DNA from: Stomorhina lunata
Lineage: Eukaryota > Arthropoda > Insecta > Diptera > Rhiniidae
Assembly: GCA_933228675.1 (NCBI GenBank)
Contig: OW121742.1
Location: forward strand, 19,992,850-20,056,849
Length of the DNA stretch: 64,000 nucleotides
Direction of reading: 5' to 3'
This document shows, one piece after another, positions 12,091-24,642 of this stretch. A program made the translations under genes and the position numbers. Within the stretch, counting starts at the first letter, position 1, and each line of letters opens with the position of its first letter. Below the pieces are notes generated by a model, which did not search any database, had not been told where the DNA came from, and saw nothing but the letters and a program-made list of their open reading frames with translations.

Positions 12091-13730
12091 TTGAAAAAAT
12101 TTTTTGGTCTGACGAAAAATTTTCTATAGAAAAATTGTTTTCTGACGAAAAATTTTCTATAGAAAAATTGTTTTCTGACGAAAAATTTTCTATAGAAAAA
12201 TTGTTTTCTGACGAAAAATTTTCTATAGAAAAATTGTTTTCTGACGAAAAATTTTCTATAGAAAAATTGTTTTCTGATAAAAAATTTTCTATAGAAAAAT
12301 TGTTTTCTGACGAAAAATTTTCTATAGAAAAATTGTTTTCTGACGAAAAATTTTCTAAAGAAAATTTTTCGATGTTTTATTTTTTGTGGTTAAAAATATT
12401 TTATAGAAAATTTTTTGTTATTAGAAATGTTTCTATAGAAAATTTTTCGTTGTTAAAAATTTTTTGTATAGAAAATTTTTCGTTGTTAAAAATTTATGTA
12501 TAGAAAATTTTTCGATGTTTTGTTTTTTGTGGTTAAAAATATTTTATAGAAAATTTTTTGTTGTTAGAAATGTTTCTATAAAAAATTTTTCGTTGTTAAA
12601 AATTTTTCTATAGAAAATTTTTCGTTGTTAAAAATTTTTCTATAGAAAATTTTTCGTTGTTAAAAATTTTCTATAGAAAAGTTTTCGTTGTTAAAAATTT
12701 TCTATAGAAAATTTTTCGTTGTTAAAAATTTTCTATAGAAAATTTTTCGTTGTTAAAAATTTTCTATAGAAAATTTTTCGTTGTTAAAAATTTTCTATAG
12801 AAAATTTTTCGTTGTTAAAAATTTTCTATAGAAAATTTTTCGTTGTTAAAAATTTTCTATAGAAAATTTTTCGTTGTTAAAAATTTTCTATAGAAAATTT
12901 TTCGTTGTTAAAAATTTTCTATAGAAAATTTTTCGTTGTTAAAAATTTTCTATAGAAAATTTTTCGTTGTTAAAAATTTTCTATAGAAAATTTTTCGTTG
13001 TTAAAAATTTTCTATTGAAAATTTTTCGTTGTTAAAAATTTTCTATAGAAAATTTTTCGTTGTTAAAAATTTTGTATAGAAAATTTTTCGTTGTTAAAAA
13101 TTTTCTATAGAAAATTTTTCGTTGTTAAAAATTTTCTATAGAAAATTTTTCGTTGTTAAAAATTTTCTATAGAAAATTTTTCGTTGTTAAAAATTTTCTA
13201 TAGAAAATTTTTCGTTGTTAAAAATTTTCTATAGAAAATTTTTCGTTGTTAAAAATTTTCTATAGAAAATTTTTCGTTGTTAAAAATTTTCTATAGAAAA
13301 TTTTTCGATGTTAAAAATTTTCTATAGAAAATTTTTCGTTGTTAAAAATTTTCTATAGAAAATTTTTCGTTGTTAAAAATTTTCTATTGAAAATTTTTCG
13401 TTGTTAAAAATTTTCTATACAAAATTTTTCGTTGTTAAAAATTTTCTATTGAAAATTTTTCGTTGTTAAAAATTTTCTATAGAAAATTTTTCGTTGTTAA
13501 AAATTTTGTATAGAAAATTTTTCGTTGTTAAAAATTTTGTATAGAAAATTTTTCGTTGTTAAAAATTTTCTATAGAAAATTTTTCGTTGTTAAATAATTG
13601 TTAGATAACTCTTCCTTGTTAGAAATTTTTCTATGAAATTTTTTTCTTGTTAAAAATTTTTCCATAGACAAATTTTCGTTGTTAAAAATGTTTCTATAGA
13701 AATTTTTTTTCTTAAAATATATTTTGAAAT
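12091..13730. repeat. CTATAG-core satellite: 33-bp GACGA block, then 31-bp CGTTGTTA block
   Basis: 12091-12360 has 33-bp units with linker TTTTCTGACGA. Because 33 is a multiple of three, it reads as an open frame, but only of repeats. From 12400 the linker changes to TTCGTTGTTA and the unit to 31 bp, highly homogeneous between about 12700 and 13600, with both edges degenerate. Confidence 0.95.
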
Positions 13731-14134
13731 CAACAATTTTTAAAATCCTTAAAAAAATTTTGGAAGTCTTACACCATTTTTTTCACATTTCGTTTTTTTT
13801 ATAAAATAACCCACTGTGTAAAAAAAAAGAAAATAAAAAAGGAAAACATTAAGTAGCAGTTGGAAAGAAAGAAGCAACAAAATAAATATAAAATCATACG
13901 TGATTAATTGTAGATGATCTCCTAGACTTGAAAACGTGTTTAGAATTTCAAAATTTTTCAAAATTTTTAAATAAAAATCTTACATAATACAAATAAAATT
14001 TATAATAAAAAAGAAATCGATCTCAAATAAAATATCAGAACATCCTTCTCAGATACAAAATATTTGTATGCAAAAATGCTTCCAAAAAGAATCTAGTAAT
14101 ATTTTACCCAAATTTGGTAAAACCAAATTTTGTC

Positions 14135-14142
14135 TATATAAA
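14135..14142 (+). promoter_or_regulatory. TATA box of the 14225 gene
   Basis: TATATAAA lies about 26 bp before an initiator-like TCAATG at 14161, giving a 5' leader of about 60 nt before the ATG at 14225. Confidence 0.75.
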
Positions 14143-14224
14143 CCGTAAGACATTCCAAATTCAATGTCATTACCCCTTTTTTCATTCACAAAAGCAGACA
14201 CCTTGACAAGTTCCTCAAGACAAA

Positions 14225-14602
14225 ATGTTCAAATTATTCATTGCTTGTCTCTTGGCCGTATTTGTTGTGGCTTTTGGAGCTGCTAAACCGGGACTTTTGG
14301 CTGCTGCTCCCGTAGCAGCCTATGGAACTCCTTTCGCCTACACTGCCGCTGTTCCTGCTGTCCGTGCTGCCTATACGGCTGGTTATGTGGCTCCCTATGC
14401 TAGCACCTATAGTGCCTACTCTGTTGCTCATACCGCTGCCTTTCCCGCTGCTTACGCTGCCGCTCCTGCTGTATATCATGCCGCTCCAGTTGTAGCTGCT
14501 GCCCCGGCTGCCAGTTTTGTGGCTCCTGTTGCTCGTGTTGTAGCTGCTCCTGCAGTTGTGCCCGCCGCTCCTGCTGTTCATTTCTTGAAAAAGAAGAAGT
14601 AA
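14225..14602 (+). CDS. Small secreted Ala/Pro/Val-rich cuticle-like protein (125 aa)
   Basis: Single-exon gene for a 125-residue protein. Residues 1-20 form a signal peptide (MFKLFIACLLA start, hydrophobic core, cleavage likely before KPG). The mature part is built of A, P, V and Y with spaced AAPAV / APVAA blocks and ends in HFLKKKK. Composition and the MFKL...AKPG start match the fly 825-Oak / 'cuticle protein 16.5-like' group, thought to be secreted into cuticle or other extracellular matrix; that assignment rests on composition, not on a diagnostic domain. A TATA box, initiator and downstream AATAAA frame the gene. Unlike three paralogues in the window, it has no intron after codon 4. It is flanked on both sides by CTATAG satellites. 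The reverse-strand 141-codon frame over it is a shadow caused by the repetitive codons. Confidence 0.85.
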   Translation: MFKLFIACLLAVFVVAFGAAKPGLLAAAPVAAYGTPFAYTAAVPAVRAAYTAGYVAPYASTYSAYSVAHTAAFPAAYAAAPAVYHAAPVVAAAPAASFVAPVARVVAAPAVVPAAPAVHFLKKKK

Positions 14603-14709
14603 TGGATTGGATTGTTTTAAGGAATTATGATCAAACGAAAAAGTATGAATTGTAAACAAAATTTAAAAAAAAAGATTCGAAAATTATAGAAAAAAAAACA
14701 AAACTAATG

Positions 14710-14715
14710 AATAAA
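14710..14715 (+). terminator. Polyadenylation signal of the 14225 gene
   Basis: AATAAA lies 108 bp after the stop codon, directly before the satellite block begins. Confidence 0.6.
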
Positions 14716-14749
14716 CCAAAAATTTAATTGAAATTTAAAAATAATAATA

Positions 14750-15525
14750 AATTTCGATAGAAAAATTTTTCCTATAGAAAAATTTTCAAAACAATTTTAT
14801 AGAATCAATAACTTTCCTGAAAAGTTTCGATAGAGAAATTTTTTTTCTATAGCAAAATTTTCGATAGAGAAATTTTTTCTAAAGAAAAAGTTTCGATAGA
14901 GAAATTTTTTCTATAGAAAAAGTTTCAAAAGAGAATTTTTTTCTATAGAAAAAGTTTCGACAGAGAAATTTTTTCTTTAGAAAAAGTTTCGATAGAGAAA
15001 TTTTTTCTATAGAAAAAGTTTCAATAGAGAAATTTTTTCTAAAGAAAAAGTTTAATAGAGAAATTTTTTCTAAAGAAAAAGTTTCGATCGAGAAATATTT
15101 TCTATAGAAAAGTTTCGAAAGAAAATTTTTTCTATAGAAAAAGTTTTGATAAAGAAATTTTTTCTATAGAAAAAGTTTTGATAAAGAAATTTTTTCTATA
15201 GAAAAAGTTTAGATAGAGAAATTTTTTCTAAAGAAAACGTTTAGATAGAGAAATTTTTTCTATAGAAAAAGTTTCGATAGAGAAATTTTTTCTGTAGAAA
15301 AAGTTTTGATAGAGAATTTTTTTATAGAAAAAGTTTCGATAGCGAAATTTTTTCTATAGAAAAAGTTTAGATAGAGAAATTTTTTCTATAGACAAAGTTT
15401 CGATAGACAAATTTTTCTATAGAAAAAGTTTCCATAGGGAAATTTTTCGTATAGAAAAAGTTTCGATAGAGAAAATTTTAACAAAGAAAAGGTTTCGATA
15501 TATAAATTTTTTTAAAAAGCTTTAC
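14750..15525. repeat. CTATAG-core satellite, 32-bp unit (linker GATAGAGAAA)
   Basis: Units of about 32 bp with AGTTTCGATAGAGAAATTTTTTCTATAG. Moderately diverged, with frequent CTAAAG variants. Confidence 0.9.
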
Positions 15526-15526
15526 T

Positions 15527-15570
15527 GTAGTGTATTGCACTAAGATACCAATTCATTATAATTAATTATT
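15527..15570 (+). repeat. Short fragment of the hammerhead satellite family
   Basis: GTGTATTGCACTAAGAT followed by ACCAATTC and a TTAATTATTATT stretch matches the left end of the diverged copy at 42914 and, more weakly, of the 465-bp units at 50 kb. Only the first ~45 bp survive, without the ribozyme region. Confidence 0.5.
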
Positions 15571-15589
15571 ATTTTTTAAAAAGTTTTTT

Positions 15590-17890
15590 GATAAACTATT
15601 TATTATTTTTCTTTAGAAAAAGTTTAGATAGATACATTTTTTCTATAGAAAATGTTTTTAAAATGAAAAATTTTCTATCGAGAAAATTTTTTAAAAAGGA
15701 AAAATTTCTAAAGAGAATTTTTTTTTCTAAAACTAAAAATTTTCTATAGGGAAAATTTTTTTAAAACTAAAAATTTTCTTTAGAGAAAATTAAAACGAAA
15801 AATTTTTAATAATAAAAAATTTTCAACAGAAAAAATATTTTTAAAGAAAGTTTCTGTGTCGAAACTTTATCTATAGACAACAATTCTCTATCAAAACTTC
15901 TGTAGAAAAAATTTCTATATCGAAATTTTTTCTATAGAAAAAATTTCTTGAAACTTATTTTATAGAAAAAATTTTTTTATTGAAACTTTTTCCATAAGAA
16001 GAATTTCTCTATCGAAACTTTTTCCATAGAACAATTTTCTATAGAAAAAAATTCTCTATCGAAACTTTTTCTACAGAAAAAATTTCGTAGTTAAAAATTT
16101 GTCTATAGAAAATTTTTCGTTGTTAAAAATTTTTATATAGAAAATTTTTTCTATTAAAAACATTTTCTCTATTGAAAATTTTTAGTTTTAAAAAAATTAT
16201 CTATAAAGATAATTTTTTGTTTTAAAAAAACTTTCGTATAGAAAATTTTTCGTTTCAATAAAATTTTCTTTATAGAAAATTTTTCGTTTCAATAAAATTT
16301 TCTTTATAGAAAATTTTTCGTTTTAATAAAATTTTCTCTATAGAAAATTTTTCGTTTTATTAAAATTTTTTCTATAGGAAATTTTTGGTTTTATTAAAAT
16401 TTTTTCTATAGAATTTTTTTTTAAACTATAGATTTTCTCTATAGAAAATTTTTCGTTGTTAAAATTTTTCCATAGAAAACGTTTCGTTGTTAAAAATTTT
16501 TCGTTGTTAAAAATTTTTGTATAGAAAATTTTTTGTTGTTAGAAAATTTTTTGTTGCTAAAAAAATTTTGTATGGAAAATTTTGCGATGTTAAAACTTTT
16601 TCTATAGAAATTTTTTCTTGGTTCAAAATTGATTCTAAAGAAAATTTTCTATAGAAAATTTTCGTACTTTAAAAATTTTTCTATATAAAATTTTTCCTTC
16701 TTTAAAAATTTTTCTATAGAAAATTTTTTGATCTTAAAACCAAATTTTTCAATAAAAAATTATCTATAGAAAATTTTTTGTTATAAAAAAGTTTTTTCAA
16801 TAAAAATATTTTGTTGTTAAAAATTCTTTTATAAAAATTTTCGTTGTTAAAAATTCTTCTATAGAAAATTTTTCGTTCTTAAAAAATTTTTCTTTAAATA
16901 ATTTTTCATTGTTAAAAATTTTTCGTTCTTAAACAATTTTTCTATAGAAAATTTTTCGTTCTTAAAAAATTTCGCTATAGAAAATTTTTCGTTGTTAAAA
17001 AAATTTTCTATAGAAAATTTTTCGTTGTTAAAAAAATTTTCTATAGAAAATTTTTCGTTGTTAAAAAAATTTTCTATAGAAAGTTTTTCGTTGTTAAAAA
17101 AATTTTCTATAGAAAATTTTTCGTTGTTAAAAAAATTTTCTATAGAAAATTTTTCGTTGTTAGAAAAATTTTCTATAGAAAATTTTTCGTTGTTAAAAAA
17201 ATTTTCTATAGAAAATTTTTCGTTGTTAAAAAAATTTTCTATAGAAAATTTTTCGTTGTTAAAAAAATTTTCTATAGAATATTTTTCGTTGTTAAAAAAA
17301 TTTTCTATAGAATATTTTTCGTTGTTAAAAAAATTTTCTATAGAAAATTTTTCGTTGTTAAAAAAATTTTCTATAGAAAATTTTTCGTTGTTAAAAAATA
17401 TTTTTAAAGAAAATTGTTCCTTTTAAAAAATGTTTCGTTGTTAAAACTTTTCTATAGAAAATTTTTCGCTGTTTAACAATTTTTCTATAGAAGATTTTTT
17501 AAGAAATGTTTATCTTTTCTAATAAAAAATTTTTCGTTGTTAAAAAATTATTCTATAAAAAATTTTTCGTTGTTAAAAAATTATTCTATAGAAAATTTTT
17601 CGTTCTTAAAAAAATCTTTCTGTAAAAAATTTTTCGTTCTTATGAAATTTTTTTATAGAAAATTGTTCGCTGTTAAAAAATTTTTCTTTAGAAAATTTTT
17701 CGCTGTTAAAAAATTTTTCTTTAGAAAATTTTTTGTTGTTTAAAAATTTTTCTAAACAAAATTTTTCGTTCTTAAGAAATTTTTCTATAGAAAATTTTTC
17801 GTTGTTAAAATTTTGAAAACTTTCTCTGTATATTTTTTTTAGTTTTTCTCTATAGAAAAATTTCCTCTATAGATTTTTTTTTTTTTTGTT
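15590..17890. repeat. CTATAG-core satellite, mixed then 33-bp CGTTGTTA block
   Basis: 15590-16980 is a degenerate mixture of CTATAG units in both orientations with changing linkers. 16980-17400 is a homogeneous 33-bp array (TTCGTTGTTAAAAAAATTTT plus CTATAGAAAA) that reads open as LLKKFSIENFS repeats because 33 is divisible by three. 17400-17890 is degenerate again. Confidence 0.9.
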
Positions 17891-17980
17891 TTAAAAAATT
17901 TATCTGTAGAAAACACTTTGATTTGTTAATTTTTGAAATAAATTATTTTATGTTTTTTATGTCTTTTTATTATAAAAAAA

Positions 17981-17986
17981 TTTATT
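17981..17986 (-). terminator. Possible polyadenylation signal of the 18165 gene
   Basis: AATAAA on the minus strand, about 180 nt after the stop codon of the upstream gene. Confidence 0.4.
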
Positions 17987-18164
17987 TCGAATATAAAAGT
18001 TTGTATTTTAAATCTAAAACTAATTTCTTAACTCAATAGAGTTAATTTTGCAAAACAGCCAATTGTAAAAAAAAATCAAAATCATTTTTATCCTTTAAAT
18101 GGAAAAATCCTTAGTCAGTGTAATCATTAACAAGTCCTTTAGTGTTTTTCAAATCCTTTTCAAC

Positions 18165-18798
18165 TTAACGTACGAAGGCAGTAGCATAAGGATAGGCAGA
18201 GTAACCAGCAGCATAGGGATAGGCACCATAAGTAGCGGCAGCAACGGGAGCGGTATAGGCAGCGGCAGCATAAGGAGTATAGGCTGAGTAGGCCGAGTAG
18301 GCAAAGGGAGCGGCAACTACGGCGGGCTTAGCCATGGCACAGGCAATGAGGGCCAACAAGCAGACAAGGAACTGGGGGAAGAAAAATTGAGATGCAAATT
18401 TATTTATTAAAATTATAAGTTTAAAATGTTTCTTAGTTTTTAAAAATATTTTATAATATATTGTCCATTTTGAAATTAAAATCATAACCCAGTAGTTCCA
18501 AATTTTCAATACCACTCAAACTTCGAGAAAAACTTGTAATTTTTTTTTATTGAAGAGGTTCGATAGCCGCTTTTGTGTCAGCCAAAGTGTCAGCTGGCAA
18601 TTGTTTTAAAAGTCATCCAGTCCGTATTGGAGATAGTTCTATATATATTGAACTGTTGGGAATGTTTTCTATAACAATTTCAGATTTCTGAGTATTTTTT
18701 TATTTCAAATATTTGTCCTTTTTATTTTTGAAATACTTTTTGATCACTTTTTTTAATTTAAAGACTTGATATTTTTTAACACTTACGAATTTGAACAT
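18165..18798 (-). CDS. Small secreted Ala/Tyr-rich cuticle-like protein, two exons (72 aa)
   Basis: Exon 1 is only 18787-18798 (MFKF), followed by a GTAAGT donor. The 415-bp intron ends at CTTCCCCCAG and exon 2 is 18165-18371. The joined product has 72 residues: a signal peptide MFKFFLVCLLALIACAMA, then KPAVVAAPFAYSAYSAY and further AY/PY repeats, ending ATAFVR. Low complexity and the AKPAVVAAP motif after the signal place it with fly cuticle-like 825-Oak-type proteins. A minus-strand TATA box and TCAGTT initiator lie at the expected distance from exon 1. An uninterrupted frame running to 18515 exists only because the intron happens to be open near the acceptor; that N-terminus lacks a signal peptide, so the spliced model is preferred. 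The large intron holds a GC-richer stretch around 18550-18640 of unknown meaning. Confidence 0.8.
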
Positions 18799-18870
18799 TT
18801 TGATTTAATTTTTTTTTTTAGTTTTCTGTAGTTCTAGACAAACTGATGATAATCCCTTCAAAATCAAAAG

Positions 18871-18878
18871 CTTTTATA
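18871..18878 (-). promoter_or_regulatory. TATA box of the 18165 gene
   Basis: TATAAAAG on the minus strand. The initiator TCAGTT (18841-18846) lies about 30 nt downstream, and exon 1 starts 48 nt after that. Confidence 0.8.
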
Positions 18879-18879
18879 C

Positions 18880-20000
18880 AAATTCTAGTTATGGTATACC
18901 AGAAATAGTCAAAACTATAATAAATTCCACTAAATCCATACTCATTCTTTAAGTCCACTAGAACAAAAGGGAACGCCAAAAAATATTCTGAAAACAAATT
19001 TTGGAAAAACAAAATTAAGAATTCCGATCAGGCTTCTTCAGAAAATTTTGATTCTTTTCATATTTATTTTGGTTTTAAATTTTTTGAATAACAAAATTTC
19101 CATATTGTTTTGAAACGATCGTGTTCTTGGATTGTCCAGAATTTCTTATGATTCATATGTTTTGATTCTTGAAGTCTAAAGATAATCAGATATCTAAATA
19201 CTTATAACATAAATTAAATTAATTATAGGGTAGTAAATAAATAAAGTTATAAGAAAAACGTTTGAGTAAAAACATTAATGTCTCAGACATTTCTACATAA
19301 CTAAAACGTTCTACACATTATCCCGGACTTGTAAAGGCCGTTTGAGTGTGTGTTCTACCTTTGAAAGTAGCAACGATTCAGTAGCAGATCAGACAAATAT
19401 CACTTATTTACAATAATAACAATAACAATTACAATATTATTTAATTATATTTGTATAACTCACTCTATATATTTACTCGTAAGGTATAATGTGGTCTGCA
19501 TATTAATTTTTTTAATATTTGTGCACTCTACACCTCCATTAGCAAGTTTTTGCTAACGTTTGTCACACATTGCTCTATCGCCCTTTTAAGTGTAACAGAA
19601 TCAACTCCCAAATCAATAAGTTTAAAAACTGAAACAATGACTATTTAAATTTGATGAAATCGGTTCGTTATACCCAGAAGTAGGCAGCCCATACCACCAG
19701 TAGCCGATGTATATTTTTAATTTTCGTGAATACCACGATCATCAATAAAACTCGTGGAAATGAGTATTAAAATCATTCAGTTGGAATTTTAATGTTAAAA
19801 GAGTTGGTTGGTGCCGCTTTGTCAAAGCAAATACAAAAACAAAATAAACAAGAAACAAATCAAAATCCATTTTAAAGCAACAAAATACATGATTCAAGAG
19901 AACAAAAAAATATTATCTCGAACATTGTTGCCATGACACTATTATTTTTGTAAACATTGGGAATATTTTTCAAATTCTTATATTAAACAATTTTAGATTT
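18880..20000. other. Unique spacer upstream of the 18165 gene
   Basis: Non-repetitive AT-rich sequence with slightly higher GC patches (19310-19420, 19560-19720). No open frame, RNA gene or transposon end is recognised. Confidence 0.5.
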
Positions 20001-22725
20001 TTTAGATATTTTCGATCCAAACATTTTTTTATAGAAAAATTTTTAATAAAAATATTTTTCTTTGAAAAAATCTTCGACAAAAAGTAGACCTTATAGAAAT
20101 TTTTCAATAAAAGTTTTCGATTTATTTGTTATATTTTTATATAAAAAAATTTTTGATAAAAACATTTTCTACAGAAAAATTTTCGATCAAAAAATTTTCT
20201 ATACAAAAATTTTTGATAAAAAATATTAAATAGAAAATTTTTTGATAAAAAAAATTTTCGATTTTGATAAAAAAATTTTCTATAGAAAAATGTTTGATAA
20301 AAAAATTTTCGATAGAAAAATTTTTGATAAAAAAATTTTCGATAGAAAAATTTTTGATAAAATAATTTTCTATAGAAACATTTTTGATAAAAAAATTTTC
20401 TATAGAAAAATGTTTGAAAAAAAAAATTTCTATAGAAACATTTTTGATAAAAAAATTTTCTATAGAAAAATGTTTGAAAAAAAAAAAATTTTCTATAGAA
20501 AAATTTTTGATAAAAAAAATTTTCCAAAATTTCTATAGAAAAATTTTTGATAAAAAAATTTTCTATAGAAACATTTTTGATAAAAAAATTTTCTATAGAA
20601 ACATTTTTGATAAAAAAATTTTCTATAGAAAAATGTTTGAAAAAAAAATTTCTATAGAAACATTTTTGATAAAAAAATTTTCTATAGAAAAATGTTTGAA
20701 AAAAAAAAAATTTTCTATAGAAAAATTTTTGATAAAAAAAATTTTCCAAAATTTCTATAGAAAAATTTTTGATAAAAAAATTTTCGATAGAAAAATTTTT
20801 GATAAAAAAAAATTTCAATAGAAACATTTTCGATAAAATAATTTTCTATAGAAACATTTTTGATAAAAAAATTTTCTATAGAAACATTTTTGATAAAAAG
20901 ATTTTCTATAGAAAAATGTTTGAAAAAAAAAAATTTTCTATAGAAACATTTTTGATAAAAAAATTTTCTATAGAAAAATGTTTGAAAAAAAAAATTTCTA
21001 TAGAAAAATTTTTGATAAAAAAAATTTTCCAAAATTTCTATTGAAAAATTTTTGATAAAAAATTTTTCGATAGAAACAAATCTAAACAAAAAAAATTCTA
21101 TAGAAAAAATTTAATAAAAAAAATTTTCTATAGAAAAATTTTTGATAAAGAAAATTTTCTATATAAACATTTTTGATAACAAAATTTTCTATAGAAAAAT
21201 TTTTGATAAAAAAAAATTTCTATATAAAAATTTTTGATAAAAAAAATTTTCAATAGAAACATTTTTGATAAAAAAATTTTCTATAGAAAAATTTTTGATA
21301 AAAAAATTTTCTATAGAAACATTTTTGATAAAAAAATTTTCTATAGAAAATTTTTTGATAAAAAAAATTTTCAATAGAAACATTTTTGATAAAAAAATTT
21401 TCTATAGAAAAATTTTTGATAAAAAAATTTTCTATAGAAAAATTTTTGATAAAAAAATTTTCTATAGAAAAATTTTTGATAAAAAAATTTTCTATAGAAA
21501 AATTTTTGATAAAAAAATTTTCTATAGAAACATTTTTGATAAAAAAATTTTCTATAGAAAAATTTTTGATAAAAAAAAATTTCAATAGAAACATTTTTGA
21601 TAAAAAAATTTTCTATAGAAAAATTTTTGATAAAAAAATTTTCTATAGAAAAATTTTTGATAAAAAAATTTTCTATACAAAAATTTTTGATAAAAAAAAT
21701 TTTCAATAGAAACATTTTTGATAAAAAAATTTTCTATAGAAAAATTTTTGATCAAAAAATTTTCTATAGAAAAATTTTTGATATAAAAATTTTCTATAGA
21801 AAAATTTTTGATAAAAAAAAATTTTTTTTATAGAAAAATTTTTGATAAAAAAATTTTCAATAGAAAAATTTTTGATAAAAAAAATTTTTGATAACAAAAT
21901 TTTCTATAGAAAAATTTTTTGATAAAAAAAACTTTCAATATAAAAATTTTTGATAAAAAAAGTTTTCTATAGAAAAATTTTTGATAAAAAAATTTTCAAT
22001 ATAAAAATTTTTGATAAAAAAATTTTCTATAGAAAAATTTTTGATAAAAAAATTTAAAAAAAAAAATTGTTGATAAAAAAATTTTCTATAGACAAATTTT
22101 TGTTACAAAATTTTCCATAGAAAAATTTTTGATAAAAAAATTTTTTATAGAAAATTTTTGATAAAGAAAATTTTCTATAGAAAGATTTTTGATAAAAAAT
22201 TTTCTATAGAAAAATTGTTGATAAAAAAATTTTCTATAGAAACATTTTTGATAAAAACATTTTCTATAGAAAAATTTTTGTTAAAAAAATTTTCTATAGA
22301 AAAATTTTTGATTAAAAATTTTTGATAAAAAAATTTTCTATAGAAAATTTTTTTATAAAAAAAAAATTCTATAGAAAAATTTTTTATAGATTTTTTTTTT
22401 TTTTTTTTTAAATTAGACCTTATAGAATATTTTTAAAATATTTTTATGTCAAAAAATTTTCAAATCTTCTATACAAAAATTTTTGATAAAAAAATTGTCT
22501 ATACAAAAATTTTTGATAAAAAAATTTTCTATAGAAAAATTTTTGATAAAAAAATTTTCTATAGCAAAATTTTTGATAAAATAAAATTTGTGATAACAAA
22601 ATTTTCTATAGAAAATTTTTTGATAAAAAAAATTTTCTATAGAAAAATTTTTGATAAAAAAAAATTTTCTATAGAAAAATTTTTGATAACATAATTTTCT
22701 ATAGAAAATAGAAAAATTTTTGATC
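20000..22725. repeat. CTATAG-core satellite, 30-bp unit (linker TTGATAAAA)
   Basis: 30-bp units of AAAAATTTTCTATAGAAA plus AATTTTTGATAA, best preserved at 21250-21800. Because 30 is divisible by three, both strands show long frames (up to 232 codons of KIFYRKIFDK-type repeats), none of which is credible as protein. A higher-order duplication is visible: 20384-20540 is repeated at 20665-20790 and again near 20915-21045. Confidence 0.95.
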
Positions 22726-23335
22726 CTAGCTATCATATCAGACCTAACATCGGAAATAACTTAAATATATAATTAAATCATGATACTAACCAAATTTTGC
22801 AAAATTGTAACTCTAGTCTTTAAAAGAAGTCTCATTATTTTTCCACAAATGGCCAGTATTTCACTTCATTGGTATAAGGTTTCTTCTTGTCGGGGCAGAC
22901 CGACAATAATACCTTCATACTTGTTTTACATACAAAACAACAAAATGAGCAATATCAGGGTTAGACTTTATAGGAAATGACTTTTTTATTTTGATCACCA
23001 TAAAAAAGTTTGGGAACTGCTTTTAATATATAAAGCCTTTCTTGTAAGGTATAGGAACTGAACTTGGCACATATTTGGAAATATTGATTTATAAGACAAA
23101 ATTCAAGTTCGGGTCAATGTACGAAGGCTTAGCTAATAGTAAATAGATTTAAAACTTGCCCAAAATATAGGCCACTGAACTCAGATTTGTTTTCATAACT
23201 TCCTATTGAATATGAATAAGTAATAGACAGAGACTAAACAAAAATATTGACTAAATTTGGACAAACATATAAATATGCTAAGACATAGCTTTATATATAT
23301 AATAATATATACATAGTAGTATCTAAGATAAAAAC
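22726..23335. other. Unique spacer, nothing recognised
   Basis: Non-repetitive stretch of about 600 bp without a gene, between a satellite and a minisatellite. The 66-codon frame at 22780 has no signal of being real. Confidence 0.5.
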
Positions 23336-23336
23336 T

Positions 23337-23575
23337 ATGAAACATACTAAGAGAAACATACTAAGACATAAACTAAGACATAGACTAAAACATAGAATAA
23401 GACATAGACTAAGACATAAACTAAGACATATACTAAGACATAGACTAAGACATAGACTAAGACATAGACTAAGACATAGACTAAGACATAGATTAAGACA
23501 TAGACCAAGATATAGATTAAGACATAGACTAAGACATAGACTAAGCCATAGACAAAGGCATAGGAGAACAATCTC
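23337..23575. repeat. 12-bp minisatellite (ACTAAGACATAG)
   Basis: About twenty tandem copies of the 12-mer ACTAAGACATAG, with a few substitutions at both ends. It is unrelated to the CTATAG satellites around it. Confidence 0.95.
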
Positions 23576-23599
23576 ATATTTTTTTTTCCATATACAAAT

Positions 23600-24065
23600 T
23601 TTGTAGCGAAAATTTTTCTAGCCAAAATTTTTTTTTATAAAAATTTTGTACCGAAAATTTTTCTATATAAAAAATTTGTCACGAAAAATTTCAATATCAA
23701 AATTTTTCTATATAAAAATTTTGTAGCGAAAATTTTTCTATACAAAAATTTTGTAAAGAAAATTTTTCTATATACAAATTTTGTATTAATAATTTTTCTA
23801 TATAAAAATTTTGTACCGAACATTTTTCTATATAAAAATTTTTTACCTAAAATTTTTCTATATAAAAATTTTGTACCGAAAATTTTTCTATATAAAAATT
23901 TTGTACCGAAAATTTTTCTATATAAAAATTTTGTACCGAAAATTTTTCTATATAAAAATTTTGTACCGAAAATTTCTCTATTTAAAATTTTTGTAGCGAA
24001 AATTCTTCTATATACAAATTTTGTGGCGAACATATAAACATTTTTAGCGAAAATTTTTCTATATA
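23600..24065. repeat. 30-bp satellite, family C (GTACCGAAAA), forward orientation
   Basis: Units GTACCGAAAATTTTTCTATA plus TAAAAATTTT. The exact reverse complement of this unit makes up the array at 25630-27470 on the other side of the 24643 gene. Confidence 0.9.
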
Positions 24066-24385
24066 GATTTTATACTTTAAACCTTTGGGAATCTCTGTTA
24101 ATTGTGTTGTAACCTACTTAACAAAAGTGGCTTCATCCTAAATAATTGATTTGTTTTATATATTTAATTGTTATTATTGTCTTGATATTTTCTTTAGATA
24201 TAAAAACAATGAATGCATTTATTGTATAGCCAGTCATTGGCTTCTGTTAAGTAACTAAATATTATGTGTTTGACTTTGAAAAGTTTTAATACTTACAAAT
24301 AAAATATTGTATATAATTTATAATGTAAATACTTATACATTTAATTCTGCCGGTTAAAAAAAATAACCTTAAAAAGTTTGAAAAA

Positions 24386-24393
24386 TATAAAAT
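24386..24393 (+). promoter_or_regulatory. TATA box of the 24643 gene
   Basis: TATAAAAT lies 29 bp before an initiator-like TTCAATTC (24415-24422), predicting a 5' leader of about 225 nt. Confidence 0.6.
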
Positions 24394-24642
24394 CCACAAC
24401 TGCTTGAAATTCTAATTCAATTCTCATTTAAACGTTTTTCGCAACACCCACAAAAATCAAACGAGAATTCATTTAGTCGATCATATACGCGATTAAAGAC
24501 GATTTAGTAAAATAAGCAAAACTTAAAAGTTGGTAAAAAATAAATAAACAAACAAACGATAAAATCAAAATTTTGTTAAGAATTTTAATTTTGAAAAAGT
24601 TCGAAAATTGTGCCTAAAATTTAAAAAGACTTAAACGTAATA

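Noticed and set aside
12091..12360. CTGACGA followed by CTATAGAAA, superficially like a hammerhead core
   Set aside because: No stem II can form between the two motifs and there are no flanking stem I partners. It is a chance match in the GACGA linker.
14234..14659. 141-codon frame antisense to the 14225 gene
   Set aside because: A shadow produced by GC-rich alanine codons on the other strand. No signal peptide or promoter on that strand.
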